A stretch of DNA of 64,000 nt from Empedobacter sedimenti (GCF_030005555.1 NZ_JASCQG010000005.1:112509-176508), one strand, 5' to 3'. Shown: positions 46,767 through 54,988, counted from the stretch's first letter. The notes: generated by a model not told the origin, from the sequence alone. A program made the numbers and translations.

Positions 46767-48524
46767 TTATTGATTACATGCATTATTTAAACAATCCCAA
46801 TTATCTCCATTAAATAATTTGATACATTTATCTGTTTCGTCATAAGCGATCATTCCTTCAATTGGCGCTTTAATGTCAGTTTCTACATTTTTAATTCTCG
46901 AAATCACCATTCCTTTTGTATTAGAGTCTAAAACAATTGCAGCATTAGGAATTTCGGTTGGCCAATTAGGATTAATGATTGTATTAGTTGAAATTCCAAC
47001 ATTTGTAGTTCCAGTTGGCGTACCTAATTGTGGAGCTCTTGTACATGGGCAAACAATTTTTTTAAGTCCACTACCATAACCCGTCATATTTGTAGCACCA
47101 ACTATTTTTTGAGAGGCAATAACTGTATTATTAGCTGTAGTATTCCATATAATCGAATTAAATGCAACAGGAGTTGAAGTGCTAGCTACATTACCAAAGA
47201 ATCTCATTTCATACAGCTTCTTATCAGCATTAGACTTACGAGCATATAAAGTCAGCACTCCGTCATGAGAAATTTTAACTCTAATAGTAGGGTAATCTTT
47301 ATCTCCAATGATTTCGTAAATTTGATTAACACCAGAACTAACACCATGTCTAGTTCCATCTAAGAATTCAATATTTTGTTTTGAACCATCACCTGTCTGA
47401 AAATCAATTTCTTCATTTGTCAAGTCCACTCCATTAATATTCAACATGAATGAATTATCTAGTTTATAAATATCAAACTGAAATCCATAATCTGTTGCAG
47501 GCATATCAAAGCTTTTTGTCGCCCCATTTTCAATAAAAAAATCAGCCCCTTTTACAGTTGTTGTACAAGGCGGAATGTTTATTTTAATTGTTTTTGGAAC
47601 TGATGTTCCTGGAGAAGATACTCCATCTAACACATAGTTATCCTGAATTGTATATTCAATAGTCGCTTGCCCTTCAAAACCAAGTGTTGGAGTAAAAGTA
47701 ACAAAACCATTTGCATTAGCAGTCCATGTCCCTTTAGGGTCATTAAAAGTATTTTGAATACCTGGCGTGTTAACATCTAAATCAATTGTATGCTTTTGAA
47801 CTGATTGACCAGCATCATATTCCACAGCCTTAGTCGCAACATCAAGCGTAACAGGTTGATCTTTTGATTGTCCAGAAACCTCTATATTTTCACCAACTGG
47901 TAAAGTGTTTAAAGCGTTTAATGTAACAGAAATATTCACAGATTCAAAAGACGAGGTACTAGCATTAAAACCAGGAAAAAATTTAAGAGGCATTGTCGTG
48001 TTCTGTGCCTTAAATACTAATCGATTTGTCCCCCATGCTCCATCTGTATCTCTATTAATTTGATTAACATTAACACGAGGATAAGAACCTACTTGAAAAT
48101 CATACTTATCAATATAAGAAGGACTATAACGACCTGTATTTGCTGCCATAGCAGTTAAAGAGTAAATAACAACTTCATAATCTCGTCCTACTATCAAACC
48201 TGTCATCGTTGTTTGTATTGCTTCCTCTCCTTGTCTTGTTCCCACATCACGAATTGTAATCCATCTTGTATGATTATTAGGTGGTACAGGAAGCGGTGCA
48301 TAGCTCCAAGCTCTACCTCCACCAGATGTATCACTACCAGCAACTATATCTTTTGTGGAAATATCAGGAGTTCCTGTAATTAATGTCCAACCATTCGGGA
48401 CACAAATACCACAAGGAGTGGGTTTCGTAGAATTTCCATTTGAAGCCGGAATCCCTACCTGCGCATTTAAAGTGCTAAAAAAAGCAAAGGAAAAACCTAA
48501 ACTTACTAACCATTTCATTTTCAT
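46767..48524 (-). CDS. Large secreted protein with cadherin/Ig-like repeats
   Basis: 585 residues from the ATG at 48524 (MKMKWLVSLGF; the frame can be read back to a TTG but that adds nothing). Signal peptide ends TLNAQ. Mature part: an N-terminal beta-sandwich with Cys pair CGICVP, an Ig/cadherin-like unit around 250-320 (GTWTANANGFVTFTPTLGF, GQATIEYTIQDN), a second beta domain, and a C-terminal module shared with the next gene. No type IX sorting sequence recognised. Probably a surface or adhesin-like protein; ligand unknown. Confidence 0.72.
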   Translation of the reverse strand: MKMKWLVSLGFSFAFFSTLNAQVGIPASNGNSTKPTPCGICVPNGWTLITGTPDISTKDIVAGSDTSGGGRAWSYAPLPVPPNNHTRWITIRDVGTRQGEEAIQTTMTGLIVGRDYEVVIYSLTAMAANTGRYSPSYIDKYDFQVGSYPRVNVNQINRDTDGAWGTNRLVFKAQNTTMPLKFFPGFNASTSSFESVNISVTLNALNTLPVGENIEVSGQSKDQPVTLDVATKAVEYDAGQSVQKHTIDLDVNTPGIQNTFNDPKGTWTANANGFVTFTPTLGFEGQATIEYTIQDNYVLDGVSSPGTSVPKTIKINIPPCTTTVKGADFFIENGATKSFDMPATDYGFQFDIYKLDNSFMLNINGVDLTNEEIDFQTGDGSKQNIEFLDGTRHGVSSGVNQIYEIIGDKDYPTIRVKISHDGVLTLYARKSNADKKLYEMRFFGNVASTSTPVAFNSIIWNTTANNTVIASQKIVGATNMTGYGSGLKKIVCPCTRAPQLGTPTGTTNVGISTNTIINPNWPTEIPNAAIVLDSNTKGMVISRIKNVETDIKAPIEGMIAYDETDKCIKLFNGDNWDCLNNACNQ

Positions 48525-48718
48525 AAATTCAATCAATCATTAATTTTTAGTAGTAGTAAGTCTGAAAGATTTGCAAATTTATTCAAATACGGACAAAACG
48601 GTCTTATTATAGAAGTTATTTTTAAGTAAAGTTCTAATTTATATCCATTCTATAATTTGAAATTAATCTAAATAAAAAGTAATTAAATGAGAAATAATTT
48701 GTAATAATAAAGAGATTA

Positions 48719-48923
48719 AAGCTGAATTTAGTTCAGCTTCAAAACTTTAAACAACAGGAATTCTTCGATAAACATTATATGAATAATCAGGATGAGATTC
48801 TGAAACAAGTTCAGAATGACATTTAGATAAATAGAATTTTAATTACTAAACACGATTTGTCAAGCTGAATTAAGTTCAGCTTCGCATCCATAAAATGATA
48901 AGATTCTGAAGCAAGTTCAGAAT
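48719..48923. repeat. Two copies of a compound palindromic intergenic repeat
   Basis: Unit A is AAGCTGAA-N5-TTCAGCTT (48719-48739 and 48862-48882); unit B is ATTCTGAA-N5-TTCAGAAT (48797-48817 and 48903-48923). They alternate A-B-A-B. The region 48525-48944 otherwise holds no gene that I can support; it is AT-rich with no convincing reading frame. Confidence 0.75.
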
Positions 48924-48944
48924 GATAACTTAATGAAAGTTTTT

Positions 48945-49382
48945 TTAATCAACTTTCGTAATCTGAAAAGACTTACCATTCATTTCGAATGATTCTTTTT
49001 CGGACTTTCCAACTAAGATTTTAGCCAAAGGAGTTTGTGTTGATAAAACAAAAATCTTTTTATTCTCGAAAATAATTTCACCAAAACTACACGCCATACA
49101 GAAATTTCCCATCGTAGTTTCAACGTAACTTCCTAAACCAATTGTTTTGTTTTCCACAATTTTAATTTTGGAAAATATTTCTTGCTGAATCAACACTTCA
49201 TTCAATTGATTTTGAATTCGAGTAATTTCCTGTTGCATCATTTCGCGCGATGTTTCGTATTTATCACCCATACTACTTTTAGTATCGTTGTTCGAGGCGC
49301 GTAAATCGTCAATCAAACCATTCAAATACGTTATTTTATCGTCGATTTGTTGTGCTATAAATTGATATAATTCTGCTTTCAT
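48945..49382 (-). CDS. GreA/GreB-like transcription elongation domain protein
   Basis: 145 residues: an N-terminal helical hairpin (about 1-70) with GDKYETSREMMQQEI, the pattern of Gre-factor coiled coils, and a C-terminal FKBP-like beta domain (IGLGSYVETTMGNFCMACSFGEI to TPLAKILVGKSEKESFEMNG, cf. SPLGKALLGK-type endings). Relatives are sometimes named 3-oxoacyl-ACP synthase in databases, which nothing in the sequence supports. Possibly modulates RNA polymerase. Four bases after the MFS gene, same operon. Confidence 0.72.
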   Translation of the reverse strand: MKAELYQFIAQQIDDKITYLNGLIDDLRASNNDTKSSMGDKYETSREMMQQEITRIQNQLNEVLIQQEIFSKIKIVENKTIGLGSYVETTMGNFCMACSFGEIIFENKKIFVLSTQTPLAKILVGKSEKESFEMNGKSFQITKVD

Positions 49383-49386
49383 TCTA

Positions 49387-50577
49387 TTAAATTGTTTGTG
49401 GCTTATTCTTAAATTTCAACATATATACAGTTCCCAAAAGACAGATAAACGCCGAAACATAAATCACCATTGGAATACGATCCAAATAATCCTGAAAATA
49501 CCAACCCGCACACAATGCGCCAAGTCCTATCCCCGCTTCCATCGCAATATACATCGTCGCCATTGCCTTTCCACGTTCATCAGGTTTACTAAAATCTATC
49601 GTCCAAGCATTTAGCGCAGGTGAAAGAATTCCGGTCGAAATTCCGTACATCAAACCACCTAAAATCAATCCTATTTTTGCATCAATCGAAGCTAAAATAA
49701 CCAATGCAATAATCAATAAAACCAAGCCTAATTTTATCACCAACACACGCCCTTTTTGGTCAGATAGCTTACCTGCAAAGAAACGAACCATCATCGATGA
49801 TATCGTAAATACAATAAAGAAAACGCCTTTGTTTTGAAAACCTAAATGTTCGGTCCAATCAGGAATTAACGTTAATATAGAACCATAAGCGACATACGAA
49901 AGAAACGTAATCAAAGCCGCTGGTAAAGCTTCTTTTGCAAAAATATCTTGCTTCGAAATCTTTAGTAATCCGAACGAAAATTTCTGTTTATTTTGTAAGG
50001 TTTCTTTCATATTGAATAAAATCAATATCGATAATAACGCAAAAAACGAAGACGTAAAAAACATTACATTAATCGATGAATACAACGTAATTGTGCTTCC
50101 CAATGCAGGCCCAATCGCCATTCCGATACTGAAACAAATTCCATGTAAGCCCAATGCTTCGCCCCAACGTTCGCGCGGAATAATATCTGCAATATAAGCA
50201 GCTGTTGCAGTAGGTTTGAAACCTGTCGAAAAGCCGTGTACCAATCTCAAAAATAAAAACCCAGAAACGGTTGTTAAAACTGGATATAAAATTCCGCACA
50301 CAAAGCAGACAATAGAACCAACTGCCATAATAGGTACACGTCCCACTTTATCTGTTAATTTGCCACTAAATGGTCTCGAAATTCCTGCAGTTAGTGTAAA
50401 CAATGCAATAATAAAACCTTTGTATTCGGCTCCGCCCATACTACTTAAATAAGCCGGAAGCTCTGGAATCATCATATTAAAACTCGCTGAAAATAACAAC
50501 GAACTCATACACATTAAGATAAAATGAGGATTGTAAACGGGATCTGAATTTAGTTTTGTCTTGATGGCAGAAAACAT
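49387..50577 (-). CDS. MFS transporter (YfcJ/tetracycline-exporter-like)
   Basis: 396 residues with 12 helices. The loop motif after helix 2, GKLTDKVGRVPIM, is the standard major-facilitator signature and recurs in degenerate form as GKLSDQKGRVLVI between helices 8 and 9. I use the ATG at 50577 (MFSAIKTKL). Upstream gene of a pair with the Gre-like gene. Drug or metabolite export is plausible; substrate unknown. Confidence 0.88.
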   Translation of the reverse strand: MFSAIKTKLNSDPVYNPHFILMCMSSLLFSASFNMMIPELPAYLSSMGGAEYKGFIIALFTLTAGISRPFSGKLTDKVGRVPIMAVGSIVCFVCGILYPVLTTVSGFLFLRLVHGFSTGFKPTATAAYIADIIPRERWGEALGLHGICFSIGMAIGPALGSTITLYSSINVMFFTSSFFALLSILILFNMKETLQNKQKFSFGLLKISKQDIFAKEALPAALITFLSYVAYGSILTLIPDWTEHLGFQNKGVFFIVFTISSMMVRFFAGKLSDQKGRVLVIKLGLVLLIIALVILASIDAKIGLILGGLMYGISTGILSPALNAWTIDFSKPDERGKAMATMYIAMEAGIGLGALCAGWYFQDYLDRIPMVIYVSAFICLLGTVYMLKFKNKPQTI

Positions 50578-50735
50578 AGCGGATTTTTTACAAAGGTAAT
50601 TTATCTCCATCGAAACCTACTACACAATCCGAAAAGTATTACTTATTACAAAATCATAATTTGAGTTTATTTCATTAAAAAATTCACTTCAGTTAAGTAT
50701 AAATAAATACATTCGTAAAACAATAAAACCAACCA

Positions 50736-51383
50736 ATGAAAATCTTATTCGCATTACTCTTTTTACCTTTATTTCTTTTCGGTCAAAGCAATAATTCAGA
50801 ATGTCAAATTCAATTAGATCATATAGATTTATTATTAAATGAAAAGAATCCTCTAATCAATCCTAAAATAATTGATCAAAACACTATTTCCCAAAAAAAC
50901 ATTACTGAAGAAGATCTTAAAAAAGAATATTATCTAGAAGGTGATGATCAAATCAAAATAGGCTCATTGTATTCTAAAAATATTTATAGAGAAAGCGATC
51001 AATTAATCTGTTTCAAAAATCTTTGGTTTCCTACATTTTCTATTTTGAAAACTAATGATGATAAATTTGTTGCTTTGATTGCTGAAAACAGAAAATTGAA
51101 TGAAAGTGATTTCTTAACATTTATCGAAAACATAAAAAAGACAGCCGAATTAAAGGTTAACGAAACAAATCGTTATACCATTTTCGAATTTGATTTTAAA
51201 ACTTATCAAATCAAAATAAGAAAAACTAAAAGTTCGTACAGAAGTGAATCTAGTGTAGCTGTTCCAACTCTAAACAATGAAGAAAAGAAGAAACCTTCTA
51301 AAATTGTTGATATTGAATTCTTAATCATCAATAAAACTGCAAATGAAAAGCATTTGAATTGGCTTAATAAAAATGAAGAATAG
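50736..51383 (+). CDS. Secreted protein of unknown function (215 aa)
   Basis: Signal peptide MKILFALLFLPLFLFGQ. Mature region is charged, rich in Asn, Lys and Glu, with two Cys (SECQIQ and LICFKNLW) that could form a disulfide. No domain recognised. Monocistronic between an MFS gene on the other strand and a lipoprotein gene. Confidence 0.65.
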   Translation: MKILFALLFLPLFLFGQSNNSECQIQLDHIDLLLNEKNPLINPKIIDQNTISQKNITEEDLKKEYYLEGDDQIKIGSLYSKNIYRESDQLICFKNLWFPTFSILKTNDDKFVALIAENRKLNESDFLTFIENIKKTAELKVNETNRYTIFEFDFKTYQIKIRKTKSSYRSESSVAVPTLNNEEKKKPSKIVDIEFLIINKTANEKHLNWLNKNEE

Positions 51384-51547
51384 AAACCTGTCTATCAAGT
51401 ATCTAATTTTGTCAATTAACATCATATACAACAATAGTATTAAGATAAAAATTTAAATAATTTTCTTGTCGAAGAAACAACAAACAAAGTGTGTGGAAAT
51501 TTGTAAAATTGTAGTTTTGCAATAATGGTATTTTGAAAAAATTTTAA

Positions 51548-51555
51548 TATGTTTG
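51548..51555 (+). promoter_or_regulatory. Probable -7 element ahead of the DUF5763 lipoprotein gene
   Basis: TATGTTTG, 39 bases before the ATG at 51594. The rest of the 210-bp gap shows nothing else recognisable. Confidence 0.4.
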
Positions 51556-51593
51556 AAGTACTTCAACTTTGAGATAACACTTATTAGCACAAT

Positions 51594-52058
51594 ATGAAAA
51601 AAATTTTATTAATAATTCCTTTTATCTTATTTTCTTGTAGTAGCGAATCAAACGATATAAATCAGGAAAATTTAAAAAAAACCATAAAAAAAGAAATCTT
51701 AGATAGTATAAAAAGTACTGATTCTTTAAAAAATATTAAACATACTTTTAAACTAAAAAAAGGTAAAAGTATATTAGTTTATGATAATAATACTTGGGAA
51801 TATTCTACTAAGAATACTACTCAATATAAAAAAGATAAAGTTAATAGTTCGAATTTAAAAACATCAGAAAACTATATTTCCAACAATCAAGTAAATTCTA
51901 TCGCATCTAAACAAGCTACTCCTAAAAAAAATAGAAAGAAAAAGACTTCAAATTCATATAATTCTTATTCTTCAAGTACTTGCGGTTACCCTACCAAATC
52001 AGGCGGAAGCTGTAGAAGAAAAGTCAAGGGAGGTGGAACTTGTTGGCAACATGGATAA
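51594..52058 (+). CDS. Lipoprotein with C-terminal DUF5763-like Cys/His motif
   Basis: 154 residues. Lipobox ILFSCSS places the lipidated Cys at about 15. A Lys/Asn/Ser-rich middle leads to CGYPTKSGGSCRRKVKGG and CWQHG at the end: three Cys and one His spaced like a zinc site, the DUF5763 pattern (C-x-TKxGxxCxR...YCWQH). Such motifs usually occur at the ends of phage or host proteins and their role is unknown. A weak hairpin AAAGCTC/GAGCTTT follows at 52072-52093. Confidence 0.72.
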   Translation: MKKILLIIPFILFSCSSESNDINQENLKKTIKKEILDSIKSTDSLKNIKHTFKLKKGKSILVYDNNTWEYSTKNTTQYKKDKVNSSNLKTSENYISNNQVNSIASKQATPKKNRKKKTSNSYNSYSSSTCGYPTKSGGSCRRKVKGGGTCWQHG

Positions 52059-52152
52059 AATAAAATCAAAAAAAGCTCATACAAAGGAGCTTTCTGAGTA
52101 TTATTGTATATTTTACCTATAAATAGCTTTATAATACTTTAATAGTAAAATG

Positions 52153-53007
52153 TTAACGGCTCATTTTTTTTTGCTTATTCCTACCACGATATAAAATAAG
52201 TAATTTATTTAAGCTTCTTATATTTGTATCATATTCATTAATTTGTAAAAACTCTACACCATTTGGGTGACAATAACTTAAGTAAAAAAAAGTACGTTTT
52301 CTAGAAATTTTGCTAATAACTTCTTCATTATAAATATCATCCCAACTATAAAAAGCTGTTGATATTGTTTTAATCCCTTTGTCATTAATTATGATTTGAG
52401 GTTCTTTATTTGTCCATTTTTTATAATTCTTGTATGCATAATACCCTCCTAAAATAGAAAAAAAAGAACCAGCAATATAACTATTATCTATTAGAAGCGA
52501 ATAAATACCAATACCAAAAGACATAAACATAATCACCATCTCAGCAATTATTGTACTTTTTGAATAATAAATAATCGTTTCATTAGCAATAGTCAAATCG
52601 TCTTGAAAAACATCTTCTTGATTGAATTTAGCTAATAAAGTATTCAATTTTTCTTTGTTTTTTATAGTACGAATTTCTGTCTTATCAAAAATATTATCAT
52701 TTGCCCAAATAAATTTTTCTTGAATTGCTCGCTTTTTTAGTTCATGAACATTTCTAACATTTTCAAAAGCCCAAAGTTTCCATTTAGTAATCATAATACT
52801 CCACCATAACAAAGAAAGAGTTAACGCAAGAACAAATCCTCCTATAAAAATCCAAATTGAAATAAGATTTTGACTACCAAAATAAAGCGTAGGACCAATA
52901 ATCATAAACATAATTATTATAATTGGAAAATTAATCATTTTATGCCCTTTTGAAATCGCTTTATCAACTGTTACAGTTTCATTCATAATTTTTCCCTTCT
53001 TTTTCAT
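52153..53007 (-). CDS. Membrane protein of unknown function (about 284 aa)
   Basis: Two pairs of hydrophobic helices (INFPIIIIMFMIIGPTLYF and LISIWIFIGGFVLALTLSLLW; then IIAEMVIMFMSFGIGIYSLL and YIAGSFFSILGGYYAY) with a charged segment of about 90 residues between and a C-terminal soluble domain (EPQIIINDKGIKTISTAFYSW) resembling PH-like bPH domains. A start at 52986 (MNETVTV) is also possible. Monocistronic. Identity not recognised. Confidence 0.6.
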   Translation of the reverse strand: MKKKGKIMNETVTVDKAISKGHKMINFPIIIIMFMIIGPTLYFGSQNLISIWIFIGGFVLALTLSLLWWSIMITKWKLWAFENVRNVHELKKRAIQEKFIWANDNIFDKTEIRTIKNKEKLNTLLAKFNQEDVFQDDLTIANETIIYYSKSTIIAEMVIMFMSFGIGIYSLLIDNSYIAGSFFSILGGYYAYKNYKKWTNKEPQIIINDKGIKTISTAFYSWDDIYNEEVISKISRKRTFFYLSYCHPNGVEFLQINEYDTNIRSLNKLLILYRGRNKQKKMSR

Positions 53008-53117
53008 AAGATATTCTACAATTTCTAATACATTATTTTTTTGAAAATATATTTATAATATGCATTTTACATAAAACAAACTCCAATATACACAAAATAA
53101 ACCACTCCCAACACTCC

Positions 53118-53147
53118 ACAAAAAAAGCTCCTTTTCAGGAGCTTTTT
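53118..53147 (-). terminator. Intrinsic terminator of the MetX-like gene
   Basis: 11-bp stem AAAAAGCTCCT/AGGAGCTTTTT with TTTC loop; U run on the minus strand. Confidence 0.85.
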
Positions 53148-53150
53148 GGT

Positions 53151-53945
53151 TTACGCTACATTATTGATAAACTCTTTTTCGAGGATGCCGTCTACTATTT
53201 TTTCAACTTTATCGATGTTCGCTTTCAATAATTCGTTGTCTTCTATTTGTTCTATTTCATGAAACTGCACATGTTTGTTAAACTCTTGCAGTTTGGCGTA
53301 ATAACGTTTTAATTCTGCTTTATTGAACAAGTTTCCGCTCTTCACATAAATCACATGTATCTTCGATTTGATGTATTGCGAAACTTGCAATATATCGCCT
53401 CTATTGCGTGATATATCTATCGAATAGAAAATAGATTTCAGGTATTCGCTTTTAGCTATTGGCTCTTTTACCAACCAATCTGTTGTTTTAGGACTTGCTG
53501 CTATCGGAATAATATTCAGCACCTTATTTGGGAACAAACATGCCATTTCCCACGCTAATCCTCCACCTAAGTCTGCACCAATAATAGCAAAAATCTCGTC
53601 TACTTCCAATTCAAATAACGTCAACCAAAACAATACCGCTACATCGCGTGCTGTAATGTGATCGCGCGGAATATAATCGTACTTTATGGTTTCGGAAACA
53701 CCATTTCCAGGAATATCTATACAGATTACCGTATACTCATTAAGATCAATCGCTTTGTTTTTTCCCATGACCCCATCCCAATGATAGGTACAATCTGAAT
53801 CTCCGTGTAAGGAATGGTTAATCAAAATGACTGGAGCAGTTCCTAATGGAAGCCCAAAAAGTTGAAATGTTACCGAAACATTGTTTAAGATTGTGTTGTC
53901 CTCTAAGGGCCAAACTGGGATCGTTAATTGTTGTAAACTTTGCAT
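53151..53945 (-). CDS. MetX-like alpha/beta-hydrolase lacking the usual nucleophile
   Basis: 264 residues aligning by eye with homoserine O-acetyltransferase: LINHSLHGDSDCTYHWDGV, MGKNKAIDLNEYTVICIDIPG, ITARDVAVLFWLTLFEL and IGADLGGGLAWEMACLFPNKV. At the nucleophile elbow MetX has G-x-S-x-G-G, here residues 123-128 read GADLGG with Asp125. The late catalytic His segment (GHDAFL-like) is also not seen, and the protein is about 80 residues shorter than MetX. It may be a divergent or non-acetylating relative. A leader peptide and attenuator precede it. Confidence 0.7.
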   Translation of the reverse strand: MQSLQQLTIPVWPLEDNTILNNVSVTFQLFGLPLGTAPVILINHSLHGDSDCTYHWDGVMGKNKAIDLNEYTVICIDIPGNGVSETIKYDYIPRDHITARDVAVLFWLTLFELEVDEIFAIIGADLGGGLAWEMACLFPNKVLNIIPIAASPKTTDWLVKEPIAKSEYLKSIFYSIDISRNRGDILQVSQYIKSKIHVIYVKSGNLFNKAELKRYYAKLQEFNKHVQFHEIEQIEDNELLKANIDKVEKIVDGILEKEFINNVA

Positions 53946-53984
53946 TGTTTTTAATTTTATATGGGTAATTGTTGTTTTCGTTCA

Positions 53985-54014
53985 AAAAAAATCCCCATCG
54001 AAACTCGACGGGGA
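53985..54014 (-). terminator. Attenuator terminator in the leader of the MetX-like gene
   Basis: Minus-strand hairpin TCCCCGTCGA/TCGATGGGGA (one A-C mismatch) followed by eight U residues, ending 40 bases before the structural gene. The upstream arm can instead pair with a segment inside the leader-peptide frame. Confidence 0.75.
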
Positions 54015-54047
54015 AACATAAAATATATTAAAAAATAAAATCTCTTT

Positions 54048-54128
54048 TTAGTATACATGACTTTCCCACGTCTGGATATTCCAAACCTGTTTGCGAATCG
54101 ACATCATATATAAGCACGTAAACTTCAT
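54048..54128 (-). CDS. Leader peptide (26 aa) with tandem Met codons
   Basis: ATG at 54128, TAA at 54050-54048. The peptide begins MKFTCLYMMS and ends WESHVY; Met at 1, 8 and 9, Trp at 16 and 21. A -7 element lies 20 nt upstream and a terminator 34 nt downstream, the classical order of an amino-acid attenuator. The frame is too short for a stable protein. Translation is inferred from architecture, not from homology. Confidence 0.6.
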   Translation of the reverse strand: MKFTCLYMMSIRKQVWNIQTWESHVY

Positions 54129-54148
54129 TTTTTAATTACTTTGTTAGT

Positions 54149-54156
54149 CAAATGTA
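54149..54156 (-). promoter_or_regulatory. Probable -7 element of the MetX-like leader transcript
   Basis: TACATTTG on the minus strand; transcript start expected near 54142, 14 nt before the leader ATG. The -33 box is not a clear TTG. Confidence 0.5.
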
Positions 54157-54229
54157 TAAAATAATTTTCGGTATCGACATAAATTTATCTTAATTATTTG
54201 TAAAATTTTCTAAAAGTCAAAATTTTGAT

Positions 54230-54237
54230 TATATTTG
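54230..54237 (+). promoter_or_regulatory. Probable -7 element of the structured-RNA leader
   Basis: TATATTTG; a start near 54244 falls at the first strand of the predicted closing helix. The -33 position reads TTC. Confidence 0.45.
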
Positions 54238-54241
54238 AACC

Positions 54242-54349
54242 GTATTTCGAATCGTAGAAAACGATACCAACCGAGAGGAGTCTCCACGGTGGTAAAACAA
54301 TACGGGAGTTCATCCAAAAACAACGAAAAATCCCCTATTATCGAAATAC
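54242..54349 (+). ncRNA. Candidate structured cis-regulatory RNA ahead of the gene at 54380
   Basis: A closing helix GTATTTCGA (54242-54250) with TCGAAATAC (54341-54349), 9 perfect pairs, encloses a hairpin ATCGT-AGAAA-ACGAT (54251-54265), directly followed by a second arm ACCAACCG/CGGTGGT (54266-54293, one bulged A), and a third possible arm GGGA/TCCC (54304-54334). The interior is unusually GC-rich for this region. Ends 30 nt before the ATG. I recognise no known riboswitch class (no S-box, TPP or cobalamin signature). Confidence 0.55.
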
Positions 54350-54379
54350 AATAATTGTTTTATTTTAACTATTTATTGT

Positions 54380-54985
54380 ATGTCACAAAACATTTCTGAG
54401 CTTAATTTAGCTCCTATATCAGATGAAAAATTGGTCGATTTTATCAACCAACAATTGCCTATTACGGTTCCTGCGCTAAAAGATCATATTATCGAAGAGT
54501 TCAAGAGAAGAAGTTTGGATTATCGTCATCTATACAATGTAAAAACAGATGAATTGAATATCAAACTTCCGCTTAGTTTGATTGATGGTTGCTTGTTCGA
54601 GCGTAATATTCCCAAACCACCTTTGGTAGGTAATTTCTACGCTGTAGTTCATAGATTGAGAAACTTTTTGCAACATAGCAAAGAATTGAACGGAAAACGT
54701 CTTAAAACGTTTCATTATATCTTCGATCAACTTTATTTACCTTATGAATTGATTGATATTATTTCGGAAGATGATGTCAAAAATCTAACTGAAGATGATG
54801 TATTTATTACCTTCAAAAACTCGAAACAACATTTCCCGAATGATAAGATTATCAATAAAATTCCGAAAAATAATTTATTGATTACCATCGACAAAGGAAA
54901 TTATTACCGCGGTTTGGATAAAGTAATTTTGTCGCATCAAAACACGATTATCAGAGAAGAAAACTTGAATAACGTAACTGCATAA
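54380..54985 (+). CDS. Hypothetical protein (201 aa) behind the structured leader
   Basis: Soluble, mixed alpha/beta protein with no signal peptide or membrane helix. Features: DEKLVDFINQQLPITVPALKDH, a basic/aromatic middle (FKRRSLDYRHLY, FYAVVHRLRNFLQH) and an acidic stretch ISEDDVKNLTEDDVFITF. No recognised family. The long structured leader suggests it is regulated after transcription starts. Ends at a hairpin that also contains the promoter of the next gene. Confidence 0.65.
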   Translation: MSQNISELNLAPISDEKLVDFINQQLPITVPALKDHIIEEFKRRSLDYRHLYNVKTDELNIKLPLSLIDGCLFERNIPKPPLVGNFYAVVHRLRNFLQHSKELNGKRLKTFHYIFDQLYLPYELIDIISEDDVKNLTEDDVFITFKNSKQHFPNDKIINKIPKNNLLITIDKGNYYRGLDKVILSHQNTIIREENLNNVTA

Positions 54986-54988
54986 CTG

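Noticed and set aside
48719..48923. Alternating palindromes as a CRISPR array
   Set aside because: Units are 21 bp, of two kinds, with very unequal spacing (57, 44 and 20 nt) and no cas genes nearby.
54015..54160. SAM riboswitch in the MetX-like leader
   Set aside because: No S-box core or SAM-II/SAM-III-like conserved elements found; the leader frame plus alternative pairing explains the region better.
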